A DNA stretch of 42,253 nt, from contig DFWO01000147.1 of assembly GCA_002380945.1 (NCBI GenBank), positions 1-42,253 on the forward strand, given 5' to 3'. Shown one piece after another: positions 7,149 through 15,169 of this stretch. This DNA comes from Methylococcaceae bacterium UBA4132. Its GTDB lineage: Bacteria > Pseudomonadota > Gammaproteobacteria > Methylococcales > Methylomonadaceae. Position numbers and translations under genes: made by a program. The notes below the pieces were generated by a model. That model ran no database searches, was not told the origin of the DNA, and saw only the letters and a list, made by a program, of their open reading frames with translations. Positions within the stretch are counted from its first letter, which is position 1. The number at the start of each line of letters is the position of its first letter.

Positions 7149-8096
7149 ATGCCTATTAAACTCGGTATGGTTATGGACCCCATAGCCAATATCAACATAA
7201 AAAAAGACACCAGTTTTGCCATGTTACTTGAAGCCCAATCCAGAGGTTGGGAACTGCATTACATGGAATTAAATGATTTATTTTTAAGAAATGGTGTCGC
7301 TTACGCACGCACGCGTACCCTAACCGTGCAGCGTGATGCACAGCAGTGGTATCAATTCACGGAAGAACAAGACATACCGTTGAGCACGTTGGATGTCATT
7401 ATGATGCGTAAAGACCCGCCGTTCGATCAAGAATATATTTATGCAACTTACTTACTGGAACGCGCCGAAAGTATGGGCGTTTATGTGGTCAATAAACCGC
7501 AATCGTTGCGTGATGCCAATGAAAAGTTATTTACTGCGTGGTTTCCACAATGTTGTGCAGAAACCTTAGTCACCAGAGAACCTAGTAGAATTAGGCAATT
7601 CTTAGCCGAAGAAGGGGAGATTATTTTAAAACCCTTAGATGGCATGGGCGGCACGTCTATTTTCCATTTGCGTCAGGATGATCCTAATCTCAGCGTGATT
7701 TTAGAAACCATGACCGAATACAACAGCCGTTATGTGATGGCACAAAAATATTTACCGAAAATTAAAGACGGCGATAAACGTATTTTAGTGGTCAATGGTG
7801 AACCTGTACCTTACTGTTTGGCGCGTATTCCTGCCCAAGGCGAAACGCGCGGTAATCTAGCCGCAGGTGGACGTGCAGAAGGTCGCCCTTTAACGGAACG
7901 AGACCGCTGGATTGCTAATCAAGTCGGTGCGACCTTACGCGAAAAAGGTTTAATTTTTGTTGGCTTGGATGTGATAGGCGATACCTTAACGGAAATTAAT
8001 GTCACTAGCCCGACCTGTGTTCAAGAATTGGATGCGCAGTTTGGACTTAATATTAGTGGTCTGTTGATGGATCATATTGAACAAGCGATTCGTTAA
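7149..8096 (+). CDS. gshB: Glutathione synthetase
   Basis: GshB ligates glycine to gamma-glutamylcysteine using ATP, completing glutathione. It is a cytoplasmic ATP-grasp enzyme; 315 residues is the normal length. Recognisable blocks are KLGMVMDPIANINIKKDTSFAML at the N-terminus, VIMMRKDPPFDQEYIYATYLLE near 80, ILKPLDGMGGTSIFH near 157, and VGLDVIGDTLTEINVTSPTC near 275 with the ATP/Mg ligands. The start MPIKLGMVMDP matches the family. The next gene (tonB-like) starts one base after the stop, implying co-transcription through the gshB-tonB-algH-ruvX-pyr cluster. Confidence 0.97.
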   Translation: MPIKLGMVMDPIANINIKKDTSFAMLLEAQSRGWELHYMELNDLFLRNGVAYARTRTLTVQRDAQQWYQFTEEQDIPLSTLDVIMMRKDPPFDQEYIYATYLLERAESMGVYVVNKPQSLRDANEKLFTAWFPQCCAETLVTREPSRIRQFLAEEGEIILKPLDGMGGTSIFHLRQDDPNLSVILETMTEYNSRYVMAQKYLPKIKDGDKRILVVNGEPVPYCLARIPAQGETRGNLAAGGRAEGRPLTERDRWIANQVGATLREKGLIFVGLDVIGDTLTEINVTSPTCVQELDAQFGLNISGLLMDHIEQAIR

Positions 8097-8097
8097 T

Positions 8098-9132
8098 ATG
8101 AACTCTCAAGCTATGTCCAATTCATCCACTGTGTTAGAGACTAATTATTCCTTTTTAGTCGCTTTGCTTGCAGCGGTCATTGTGCATATTGTTCTGGTGC
8201 TGAGTGTACAGGTCTCTAAACCAAAACCTGAGCAAGTCAGTAAAAGTATTGATATAACTTTAGTGAATACGCCTAGCACGCAAGCCCCTGAGAAAACGCA
8301 GTTGTTAGCACAGGAAAATCAGCTAGGTTCAGGTGAGCAAACAATTAAAGCGGAGCCTGTTAAGCAAAAAGCACCGACTCAAACAGTTCAGCCCACTGCT
8401 CAAGTCAAGCCCATGCCAAAAAACTTAACGGAAAAAATCAAGCCTACATCGCAAGTCAAGCCCTTGCTAAAACAGCCTGAGAAAATTAAGCCATTGCCTG
8501 AGCTAAAGCCTGAATCAGAGCTTGTGAAAAAACTCGAACCTGCACCGCCTATAGAGCAGCCATTTAAGGCAGATTTACCGCCAGTTAGTAAGCCAGACGT
8601 GGAACAAAAAGTGCTTACTCAGAATAAATCTGAACAAAAAATTGTCACCAGAACCCATACAACGCTTAACGATCATCCTGAAAAACATCGTTATATCTCG
8701 GCAGCCACGCTGCAACAACAGATTTCAGAACAGGCGATAGCAACAACTCAACAACCCGTCAGTGCTACGCAAACTAAAATAAAATCGGCTAATCAAGTCA
8801 GTGCCAATAAATATGTGGCAGCACAATATTTGCAGGATTGGGAAACCAAAGTATCCAGTGTCGGTAATCGTAATTACCCAGAAGCGGCCACTAAACCAGG
8901 TTTTTCAGCAACATTGACCATGGATGTAGGCATTAACCTTGATGGTAGCATTGAAAGTATTCGCATTACTCACTCGTCAGGAATTCCAGAATTGGATGAA
9001 GCGGCAAAAAAAATCGTCCGCATGAGTGCGCCATTTCCACCTTTACCTTTAGCATTGCGTAGCGAGCTTGATATACTGAAAATTACGCGCGTCTGGAAAT
9101 TTACAGACGAATCTGGCTTAGTTACCCAATAA
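8098..9132 (+). CDS. tonB: TonB-family energy transducer
   Basis: The protein couples the proton motive force of ExbB-ExbD to outer-membrane receptors. I choose ATG 8098 (344 residues), just after the gshB stop; an ATG at 8077 inside gshB would add seven residues. The N-terminal membrane anchor is FLVALLAAVIVHIVLVLSV (about residues 17-35), with the histidine typical of TonB. A long Pro/Lys/Gln-rich linker follows. A complete TonB C-terminal domain (NYPEAATKPGFSATLTMDVGINLDGSIESIRITHSSG ... DILKITRVWKF) occupies the last 90 residues or so. exbB and exbD are not in the window. This position between gshB and algH is conserved in gammaproteobacteria. Confidence 0.92.
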   Translation: MNSQAMSNSSTVLETNYSFLVALLAAVIVHIVLVLSVQVSKPKPEQVSKSIDITLVNTPSTQAPEKTQLLAQENQLGSGEQTIKAEPVKQKAPTQTVQPTAQVKPMPKNLTEKIKPTSQVKPLLKQPEKIKPLPELKPESELVKKLEPAPPIEQPFKADLPPVSKPDVEQKVLTQNKSEQKIVTRTHTTLNDHPEKHRYISAATLQQQISEQAIATTQQPVSATQTKIKSANQVSANKYVAAQYLQDWETKVSSVGNRNYPEAATKPGFSATLTMDVGINLDGSIESIRITHSSGIPELDEAAKKIVRMSAPFPPLPLALRSELDILKITRVWKFTDESGLVTQ

Positions 9133-9161
9133 AGCCCTTCTCACTTTTGATACCAAGACGC

Positions 9162-9725
9162 ATGACAGCAGTCACCTACTTAAATAACCAATTCATTATT
9201 GCCATGCCCAATTTGGCTAATCCGTATTTTTTTCATACCGTCATCTATATGTGTCAGCACAATGACGAGGGGGCATTAGGTATCGTCATTAATCGCCCAA
9301 TTAATATGAAACTAGGCGAAGTATTTAAACAAATGAAAATTCCTATTACCTCTGAAACCGCGAGTCAAGCCATTGTGTTTGCAGGAGGTCCTATGCAGCA
9401 AGAGCGTGGCTTTGTGTTACACCGTACAGGCGGCAAATGGGATATGACCCTGCCTATTTCTGATACCATTTCCTTAACGACATCGCGTGATGTGATTGAA
9501 GCTATCGCGCTGGATAAAGGACCTGAGTCGTATATCGTCGCGCTAGGTTATGTCGGTTGGGGAGAAGGGCAGTTAGAACAAGAAATGTTGACTAATGCCT
9601 GGTTAAGTTGCCCTTATAGCCAGAAAATTTTATTTGATACGCCCGCAGATATGCGTTGGCGTGCTGCCGCTGATCAAATTGGTATTAATATTAACCAACT
9701 CACTATCCCAGCTGGTCATGCGTAA
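9162..9725 (+). CDS. algH: YqgE/AlgH family protein
   Basis: This is a conserved cytoplasmic protein of unknown biochemical function, named for its effect on alginate expression in Pseudomonas. From ATG 9162 it has 187 residues, the usual family length; a TTG at 9147 would add five residues. The hallmarks are FIIAMPNLANPYFFHTVIYMCQHNDEGALGIVINRP near the N-terminus, FAGGPMQQERGFVLHR near 75-90, ALGYVGWGEGQLEQEM, and NAWLSCPYSQKILFDTP near the end. Its stop overlaps the ruvX start by eight bases, so the two genes are translationally coupled, as in many gammaproteobacteria. Confidence 0.94.
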   Translation: MTAVTYLNNQFIIAMPNLANPYFFHTVIYMCQHNDEGALGIVINRPINMKLGEVFKQMKIPITSETASQAIVFAGGPMQQERGFVLHRTGGKWDMTLPISDTISLTTSRDVIEAIALDKGPESYIVALGYVGWGEGQLEQEMLTNAWLSCPYSQKILFDTPADMRWRAAADQIGININQLTIPAGHA

Positions 9726-10179
9726 AGACCCATTATTAGCCAAACTCACTAGCACCACCTATTTAGGTTTTGATTTCGGCACTAAAAAAATAGGTGTTGC
9801 CGTAGGGCAAACTAGCACGGTTAGTGCAAGTCCCTTGCAAACCGTGCGCTCCATTAATCAAACGCCTAACTGGGATGTTATCAGTCAGTTAATTAACGAA
9901 TGGCAGCCTGTCGGCTTAGTGGTCGGTATCTCGCGTCAGCAAGATGGCAGTGATAATCCCGTCACCCCGCGCATGTTAAAATTTTGTCGGCAATTAGAAG
10001 GACGTTTTCAACTGCCTGTCTATCAGCAAGATGAAACCTTATCTACTTTTGAAGCCAAACAATTATTGTTTAATGAAGTCCATCTAGGTGCAGCTAAGTT
10101 ATGGGACGTACAAGATCAACTCGCTGCCCAACTCATTTTACAAACATGGTTAAATCACCACACTAATGGAGACGCTTGA
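9718..10179 (+). CDS. ruvX: Holliday junction resolvase-like nuclease YqgF/RuvX
   Basis: This is an RNase H-fold protein implicated in 16S rRNA 5' processing and anti-termination, and annotated as a putative Holliday junction resolvase. I choose ATG 9718 (153 residues), which overlaps the algH stop; an earlier in-frame start at 9634 would lie deep within algH. The active-site motifs are present: LGFDFGTKKIGVAVG (first Asp), QQDETLST (Glu) and KLWDVQDQLAAQLILQ (last Asp). The usual SVDRxAA variant at the third motif is weakly kept here. pyrR starts immediately after its stop. Confidence 0.93.
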   Translation: MRKDPLLAKLTSTTYLGFDFGTKKIGVAVGQTSTVSASPLQTVRSINQTPNWDVISQLINEWQPVGLVVGISRQQDGSDNPVTPRMLKFCRQLEGRFQLPVYQQDETLSTFEAKQLLFNEVHLGAAKLWDVQDQLAAQLILQTWLNHHTNGDA

Positions 10180-10680
10180 GTGTTAGAAATACCTGCATTA
10201 CTGAATAATCTGGAGACAGAATTAAAACGCACGATAGCCGAAAGACGGCTAGTTAATCCGTTGATGATAGGTATTCGCACAGGTGGCGTATGGATAGCCG
10301 AAGTCATGCACCAGCGTTTAGCGATGACTGAACCGTTAGGCTTACTCGACATTTCTTTTTATCGGGATGACTTTTCACAAATTGGAATGCACCCCAATGT
10401 TAAACCTAGTCACCTGCCAACTAATATGGAAGGGCGTGACATTATTCTGATTGATGATGTGTTTTATACGGGTAGAACCATCCGTGCCGCACTCAATGAA
10501 ATTTTTGATTATGGCAGACCACGCCAAGTGATATTCGCTGCCCTGATTGAACGGGATGGTAAACAAATTCCCATCACTCCAGACTGTGTTGGTACACGCA
10601 TTACACTGGATGCAGGACAGCGTATTAAATTAACAGGTCCTGCGCCACTTTCCATTGTGATAGAAACCTGCGGGAAATAA
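10180..10680 (+). CDS. pyrR: PyrR, pyrimidine operon regulator / uracil phosphoribosyltransferase
   Basis: The protein is a phosphoribosyltransferase-fold member with UPRTase activity and, in some bacteria, pyr mRNA-binding attenuation activity. It has 166 residues from a GTG start at 10180, directly after the ruvX TGA, with GGAG upstream. The PRPP-binding loop DIILIDDVFYTGRTIRAAL is intact, and FYRDDFSQIG and GIRTGGVWIAE are also typical. Its place before pyrB and pyrC' matches the pseudomonad pyrR-pyrB-pyrC' operon. No attenuator hairpin is evident ahead of pyrR or pyrB, so control here may be through enzyme activity or elsewhere. Confidence 0.95.
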   Translation: MLEIPALLNNLETELKRTIAERRLVNPLMIGIRTGGVWIAEVMHQRLAMTEPLGLLDISFYRDDFSQIGMHPNVKPSHLPTNMEGRDIILIDDVFYTGRTIRAALNEIFDYGRPRQVIFAALIERDGKQIPITPDCVGTRITLDAGQRIKLTGPAPLSIVIETCGK

Positions 10681-10683
10681 GCC

Positions 10684-11649
10684 ATGACGCACAACATACA
10701 GCTAAACTCAGAAGGCAAACTGAAGCACTTTTTAACGATTGAAGGTCTCGATAAAGCCCTGTTGACTGGCATTCTCGATACCGCCGCTTCGTTTGTTAAT
10801 CCCTCCGATGGACAAATTAAAAAAGTACCGTTACTACGCGGCAAAACCATTGTTAATTTGTTTTTTGAAAACAGCACCCGCACGCGTACCACTTTTGAAC
10901 TGGCAGCAAAACGCTTATCAGCCGATGTGCTGAACATGAATATTGCTACTTCAGCTACGTCCAAAGGTGAAAGTCTGCTCGATACCATACGCAACCTCGA
11001 AGCCATGTTTGTTGATATGTTTGTCGTGCGTCATGCCATGAGTGGTGCGGCACATTTTATTGCTCAGCAAACCGCGCCTCATATCAGCGTCATCAATGCA
11101 GGTGATGGGCAACATGCGCATCCTACGCAAGCTATGCTCGATATGTTCACCATACGCCAACACAAAGCAGATTTTTCCAAACTCAGAGTAGCGATTATTG
11201 GTGACATTCTGCATTCACGGGTGGCGCGTTCAGAAATTCACGCCTTAAATACCCTAGGTGCAGCAGAAGTGCGCGTGATTGCCCCTAAAACCTTACTACC
11301 CGCAAAAGTTGAAACCTTAGGCGTAACGGTGTCGCATAATTTAACCGAGGGACTGCAAGACATAGATGTCATTATGATGCTACGGCTACAAAAAGAACGC
11401 ATGACCTCGGCGTTACTGCCAGGTGAAAGTGAATATTTTAAATGTTTCGGACTGACCGAAGAAAAACTTAAAATTGCCAAACCCGATGCCATTGTCATGC
11501 ACCCTGGTCCAATTAATCGCGGCGTAGAAATTGATTCTAAAGTCGCTGATGGCAAACAATCAGTTATTTTGCAACAAGTCAGTAATGGCATCGCCGTGCG
11601 CATGGCGATTATGGCAATGGCAATGCAGCATAACGGAGCAAGCGCATGA
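10684..11649 (+). CDS. pyrB: Aspartate carbamoyltransferase catalytic chain
   Basis: PyrB carries out the committed step of pyrimidine synthesis, carbamoyl phosphate plus L-aspartate to carbamoyl aspartate. The 321-residue length fits the class A-type chain, which has an N-terminal extension. The carbamoyl-phosphate motif FFENSTRTRTTFELAAKRL is at residues 60-78, HPTQAMLD near 142, and VMHPGPINRGVEID near 275 is conserved. No pyrI regulatory subunit follows; pyrC' overlaps by four bases (ATGA), which is the organisation of the PyrB-PyrC' dodecamer of Pseudomonas. The start ATG at 10684 lies three bases after the pyrR stop. Confidence 0.97.
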   Translation: MTHNIQLNSEGKLKHFLTIEGLDKALLTGILDTAASFVNPSDGQIKKVPLLRGKTIVNLFFENSTRTRTTFELAAKRLSADVLNMNIATSATSKGESLLDTIRNLEAMFVDMFVVRHAMSGAAHFIAQQTAPHISVINAGDGQHAHPTQAMLDMFTIRQHKADFSKLRVAIIGDILHSRVARSEIHALNTLGAAEVRVIAPKTLLPAKVETLGVTVSHNLTEGLQDIDVIMMLRLQKERMTSALLPGESEYFKCFGLTEEKLKIAKPDAIVMHPGPINRGVEIDSKVADGKQSVILQQVSNGIAVRMAIMAMAMQHNGASA

Positions 11650-12923
11650 GTAATATTCATATTCAAAACGGCAGGCTCATAGACCCCGCTAATAAAATTG
11701 ATAGCATCGGCGATCTTTATATTGTCGATGGCAACATTGCTGCCATTTTTGATCCACCCGATGGCTTTCAAGCCGATATGGTTATTGATGCGACAAGTAA
11801 AGTAGTGTGCGCGGGTTTTATTGACTTAAGTACCCGTTTGCGTGATATGGGGCATAGTCGCAAAGGTACGTTTAAAAGTGAAACCCGTGCCGCCGCCAGT
11901 GCAGGTGTTACCAGTATGTGCTTACAACCTGATACACGCCCTGCAATGGATACCGCCTCTATTGCTGAATACATTAAAGACCTCGCGGAAAAAGCAAACT
12001 ACCCACAAATTTACCCTATCGCCGCGCTGACCCAAAAACTGGAAGGCTCAGAACTCAGCTCCATGCTTTCCTTGAAACAAGCGGGCTGTATTGCGGTTAG
12101 CAATGCTTTGTTGCCTGTAAAAAATCTGCTGATTTTGAGGCGGGCAATGGAATACGCCGCGAGTCATGATTTATTATTTATTTGTCGTCCTAATGACTTC
12201 AGCTTAAGCAATAAAGGTTGCGCTCATGAAGGGGCAGTCGCTACGCGTTACGGCTTACCCAGCATTCCCGAAGCTGCCGAAACTATTGCCCTAGCCGAAT
12301 GTTTAGAGCTTGCCGAATTGACGGGCTGCCGTGTGCATTTTGGGCAACTGAGCTGTAAACGCTCGGTGATTAAAATTCACCAAGCCAAAAAATACGGGCT
12401 GGATGTCAGTGCCGATGTCGCTATTCATCAACTGCATCTTACCGAAAATGACATCACCCCATTTGACAGTGCTTATCACGTTCTGCCGCCGTTCCGCACT
12501 GAAGCTGACAAAAAATATTTATGTCAAGGCTTAGCCAATGGCACTATTAACAGCTTATGTTCAGACCACCAACCGCATGATTTAGATGCTAAATTAGCCG
12601 CATTTCCCGAAACAGAATCAGGCATATCAGCACTGGAAACCTTGTTGCCATTGATGCTCAAATTAGTCGCACAAGGTGCTATCAGTCTGGATCAAGGTAT
12701 CGCCGCTTTAACGCATCAACCTGCGCAAATTTTACGCCTACCTAGTGGTGCGTTGACCGTCGGATTTTCTGCCGATGTGTGTATTTTTGATCCTGAATTG
12801 GAATGGCAAATTAATTCTGATACTTGGCAAAGTCGGGGTATCAATACGCCATACTGGGGACACACGATGAAAGGTCGCGTCACTCATACCTTACAAGCAG
12901 GAAAGGTAATTTTTAGTTTATAA
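11646..12923 (+). CDS. pyrC': PyrC', dihydroorotase-like non-catalytic partner of PyrB
   Basis: The protein has 425 residues and the amidohydrolase/dihydroorotase fold. In catalytic dihydroorotases the first strand ends DxHxHLRxPG. Here the corresponding segment is AGFIDLSTRLRDMG, with Ser62-Thr63-Arg64 replacing the metal-binding His-x-His. Without these ligands it should not bind the binuclear zinc centre. This is the known PyrC' (PyrX) condition, in which the protein stabilises the aspartate carbamoyltransferase complex rather than catalysing ring closure. Downstream conserved segments remain (CAHEGAVATRYGLPSIPEAAE, SDHQPHD, LRLPSGALTVGFSADVCIFDP). A catalytic PyrC must be encoded elsewhere. 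It overlaps pyrB by four bases, so co-translation is likely. Confidence 0.93.
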   Translation: MSNIHIQNGRLIDPANKIDSIGDLYIVDGNIAAIFDPPDGFQADMVIDATSKVVCAGFIDLSTRLRDMGHSRKGTFKSETRAAASAGVTSMCLQPDTRPAMDTASIAEYIKDLAEKANYPQIYPIAALTQKLEGSELSSMLSLKQAGCIAVSNALLPVKNLLILRRAMEYAASHDLLFICRPNDFSLSNKGCAHEGAVATRYGLPSIPEAAETIALAECLELAELTGCRVHFGQLSCKRSVIKIHQAKKYGLDVSADVAIHQLHLTENDITPFDSAYHVLPPFRTEADKKYLCQGLANGTINSLCSDHQPHDLDAKLAAFPETESGISALETLLPLMLKLVAQGAISLDQGIAALTHQPAQILRLPSGALTVGFSADVCIFDPELEWQINSDTWQSRGINTPYWGHTMKGRVTHTLQAGKVIFSL

Positions 12924-12930
12924 ACGTGCG

Positions 12931-12960
12931 TGGGAGTACAAACCTAGGTTTGTACTCCCA
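12931..12960. terminator. 30-nt perfect palindrome, probable bidirectional terminator or repeat
   Basis: TGGGAGTACAAACCT followed directly by its exact reverse complement forms a 15-bp arm palindrome centred on CCTAGG. It separates convergent pyrC' and the lipoprotein gene. No T-run follows, so termination is inferred from position. The GTGGGAG start is shared with the palindrome at 998-1022, hinting at a common repeat style. Confidence 0.6.
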
Positions 12961-12966
12961 GCTCTA

Positions 12967-13485
12967 TTAGTGCCAACCACCATATTGCGTCGTTGGATCA
13001 CCACGAAACCCTGTGGTAGTTTTATTCGCATCAGGTACGGACACCATGCCTTCGGCAGCAATCACTAAATTAGAGCGCGTATAACCCCCCATTGCTTTGG
13101 CTTTATTGGCAATGGCAGTGGTACGCGGGTTAATGTCGTATTTGCTAATCGTGGCATCAATAATGGCAACGATGAGTGGTTCAGCATTTGCTTGATTAGC
13201 ACTTAGGACGATGGGTAATACCGTATCGGCTGGTATTTCAAGCTGATAGTGACCGTTGTCTTGTATCTGGGTACTAATAATGGCGTGTTGTTCCGTATCA
13301 ATGGCGATTACTTGCCCCGTTTTGATTAAGCCATGATCATTACTTACACGACCTTCCAGTGTGGTTGCTTTCGCGTATTTTTTAACCACTTGCGTGGCAG
13401 GTGTATTAGGTGTTTTGTTGTCACAGGCAGTTAGCCAACAACTGGCAAGCAGTAGCATCAATAGGGGATAAATTTTAGTGGTCAT
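12967..13485 (-). CDS. Lipoprotein of unknown function, 172 aa
   Basis: I do not recognise the family. The chosen start is the ATG at 13485 (ribosome-binding site CGGAG nine bases upstream); a longer frame to 13545 would only add residues lying within the preceding gene. The N-terminus is a lipoprotein signal (YPLLMLLLASCWLTACDNK, lipobox LTAC). The mature part has an immunoglobulin-like or carboxypeptidase-regulatory-like feel (TLEGRVSNDHGLIKTGQVIAID, QDNGHYQLEIPADTVLPIVLS), and ends GFRGDPTTQYGGWH. It begins four bases after the CoaD-HD stop on the same strand, so it is the last gene of the hemerythrin / coaD-HD / lipoprotein operon. Confidence 0.75.
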   Translation of the reverse strand: MTTKIYPLLMLLLASCWLTACDNKTPNTPATQVVKKYAKATTLEGRVSNDHGLIKTGQVIAIDTEQHAIISTQIQDNGHYQLEIPADTVLPIVLSANQANAEPLIVAIIDATISKYDINPRTTAIANKAKAMGGYTRSNLVIAAEGMVSVPDANKTTTGFRGDPTTQYGGWH

Positions 13486-13489
13486 CGTT

Positions 13490-14578
13490 TTACTCCGATA
13501 GTTGGTTAATAAGTCTTGCGATATTAGCTTTGGCAGAGGCTTCATATTTATGATGAAAATAATCTGTGTTAAAAATTCTCTCTTTTGCTGATAAGGTTTT
13601 TAAAAAACTCACCCGCCCCGTTTGGTATTGGGCATCGCTGGCAAAAGCATATTCACGGCGAATATTGGCTTCGTAGTGATTAAATTCAGAGTCTGAATAA
13701 CCCAAAATTGCCATATCTATATCGCAGACATAATCAGTATCTGCATCCTTATCGCCTGTGTAGTTATGCGAAGTGTGCAGAATATGACTTTTAATAACGG
13801 CTGATTCCAATTCCTTGAATGAGCAAAGCTGTTCAGCGAGTTCCCAGCTTGCGGTTTCATTGGCGAGAGGGCGATGCGTTTCTGGATCATAAACAATGTC
13901 ATGAAATAACAACGCCATTAGCACTGTGTAACTGTTTTTTAGTTGTGATTCAATTGCACGGAATTCTCGTAAGCAATTTTCAAGGTGTTTGAGATTATGA
14001 TAACAACGTCCCTCAGCACTATAGCATTGTGCCAGCGTTGTACTGGCTGATTCACCTACATAATGCTGTGCCAGTTGTACGGGGTCATGGCTAAAACGTT
14101 CAATCAATGCTGCCCGCATGGTGTCAGGCACATAGCGTTTAACAATCGTTTCCCAGCCGTTGATTTGCAACATGCCTTTCACCATGCTGGAACTGACTTC
14201 GGACAGATTCTTAGGCGGCATTAAAAACACCGTTTCAATGGATTCATCAAGATCAGTGTTTACATTCTTGAGCATTCTTTCATAATCAAAATCCGATACT
14301 GAACGAATGCCGCGCAGAATGTAAGAGGCATTTTTGTCGCGGGCAAACTGCACTAACGCCAGATTGCCAAAATCTTCAATGATAAGATTATCCGCCAGTC
14401 CTGCACAGACTGTTTCTAATAACTGCTTGCGGGTTTTAAAATCGAACAAGGTTTGTTTACTGGGATTAGTGCCGATGCCGACAACGAGTTGATCAAATAG
14501 GCTAATGCCTTTTTTAATCATCCACAAATGCCCTTCGGTGACTATGTCAAATGAGCCTGAATAAATAGCAATACGCAT
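13490..14578 (-). CDS. coaD: Fusion: phosphopantetheine adenylyltransferase (CoaD) + HD-domain phosphohydrolase
   Basis: The protein has 362 residues against about 160 for ordinary CoaD. Residues 1-160 are a nucleotidyltransferase with YSGSF, the T14-E15-G16-H17 active site, GTNPSK (about 36-41), RGIRSVSDFDYE (89-100) and SSSMVKGM (129-136). These predict transfer of AMP from ATP to 4'-phosphopantetheine in CoA synthesis. The usual Pro after SFD is replaced by Ile. Residues of about 165-362 form an HD-superfamily domain (COG4339-like) with RCYHNLKH (191-198), LLFHDIVYDP (223-232), NETAS (240-244) and a final Asp in CDIDMAILG (284-292). All expected metal ligands appear present. There is no frameshift at the junction. 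It lies six bases after the hemerythrin stop, in one operon. Whether this is the cell's main CoaD is unknown. Confidence 0.88.
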   Translation of the reverse strand: MRIAIYSGSFDIVTEGHLWMIKKGISLFDQLVVGIGTNPSKQTLFDFKTRKQLLETVCAGLADNLIIEDFGNLALVQFARDKNASYILRGIRSVSDFDYERMLKNVNTDLDESIETVFLMPPKNLSEVSSSMVKGMLQINGWETIVKRYVPDTMRAALIERFSHDPVQLAQHYVGESASTTLAQCYSAEGRCYHNLKHLENCLREFRAIESQLKNSYTVLMALLFHDIVYDPETHRPLANETASWELAEQLCSFKELESAVIKSHILHTSHNYTGDKDADTDYVCDIDMAILGYSDSEFNHYEANIRREYAFASDAQYQTGRVSFLKTLSAKERIFNTDYFHHKYEASAKANIARLINQLSE

Positions 14579-14584
14579 GGCTAA

Positions 14585-15124
14585 TTACACAGCCTCATTA
14601 AGATAATCGCTCAGTTCAGTATAAAGCGTTTGGTATTTTTGCCAGATACTGGCACTATCGAGACGCATATCTGTCTCAACAAAGTCGTTTAACAGCGAGG
14701 TTTTAGCCGCATCGGATAAACTTCGTTCTGCCATCGGATAGAGAATATTATCTTCTTTGTAAATATGCTCTTGTAATAGTTTGGCATATTGATGAATGGC
14801 GACGACTAACATTGTCAACTGATGGTTGAGTACGGCGTTTTCCATATCTTCTACTATTGCCCGTGCTTTATTATGCTCGTGCCACATTTGCGGAATAGGA
14901 TTGCAATGCGTCAGTACATTAGGAACTTCGAGATAACGAAATAAAATATCCTCCTCTTTGGCATGATGAAAATCATCGGCAAATTGGTGAATAAAGTCTA
15001 TAAAACTATCGGCTTTAGCAAACAATACGGCGGGATTAATATGACGAGTATATCGCTCCATTAAATCAATATATTTTAAAATCAACTGGTGTTCGTTCAT
15101 CAAGTTTTCGATTGCTAACATCAT
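14585..15124 (-). CDS. Hemerythrin-like (HHE) domain protein
   Basis: This is a 179-residue four-helix-bundle protein expected to bind a di-iron centre. I take ATG 15124, with GAGG five bases upstream; a GTG at 15139 would bury that ribosome-binding site. Candidate ligands are in LMNEHQLILKYI, DFHHAKEEDILF, MWHEHNKARAI and LLQEHIYKEDNILYPM, the usual H...HxxxE...H...HxxxE/D spacing. There is no signal peptide. Family members bind O2 or NO or take part in iron and redox repair, and hemerythrins are common in methanotrophs. It is the first gene of the operon leading into coaD-HD and the lipoprotein, and is divergent from the TVP38 gene with about 45 bases between starts. Confidence 0.88.
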   Translation of the reverse strand: MMLAIENLMNEHQLILKYIDLMERYTRHINPAVLFAKADSFIDFIHQFADDFHHAKEEDILFRYLEVPNVLTHCNPIPQMWHEHNKARAIVEDMENAVLNHQLTMLVVAIHQYAKLLQEHIYKEDNILYPMAERSLSDAAKTSLLNDFVETDMRLDSASIWQKYQTLYTELSDYLNEAV

Positions 15125-15169
15125 ATAGTCCTCACACACAAAGATTTTTTAACAGAATAGGTGACTCAA

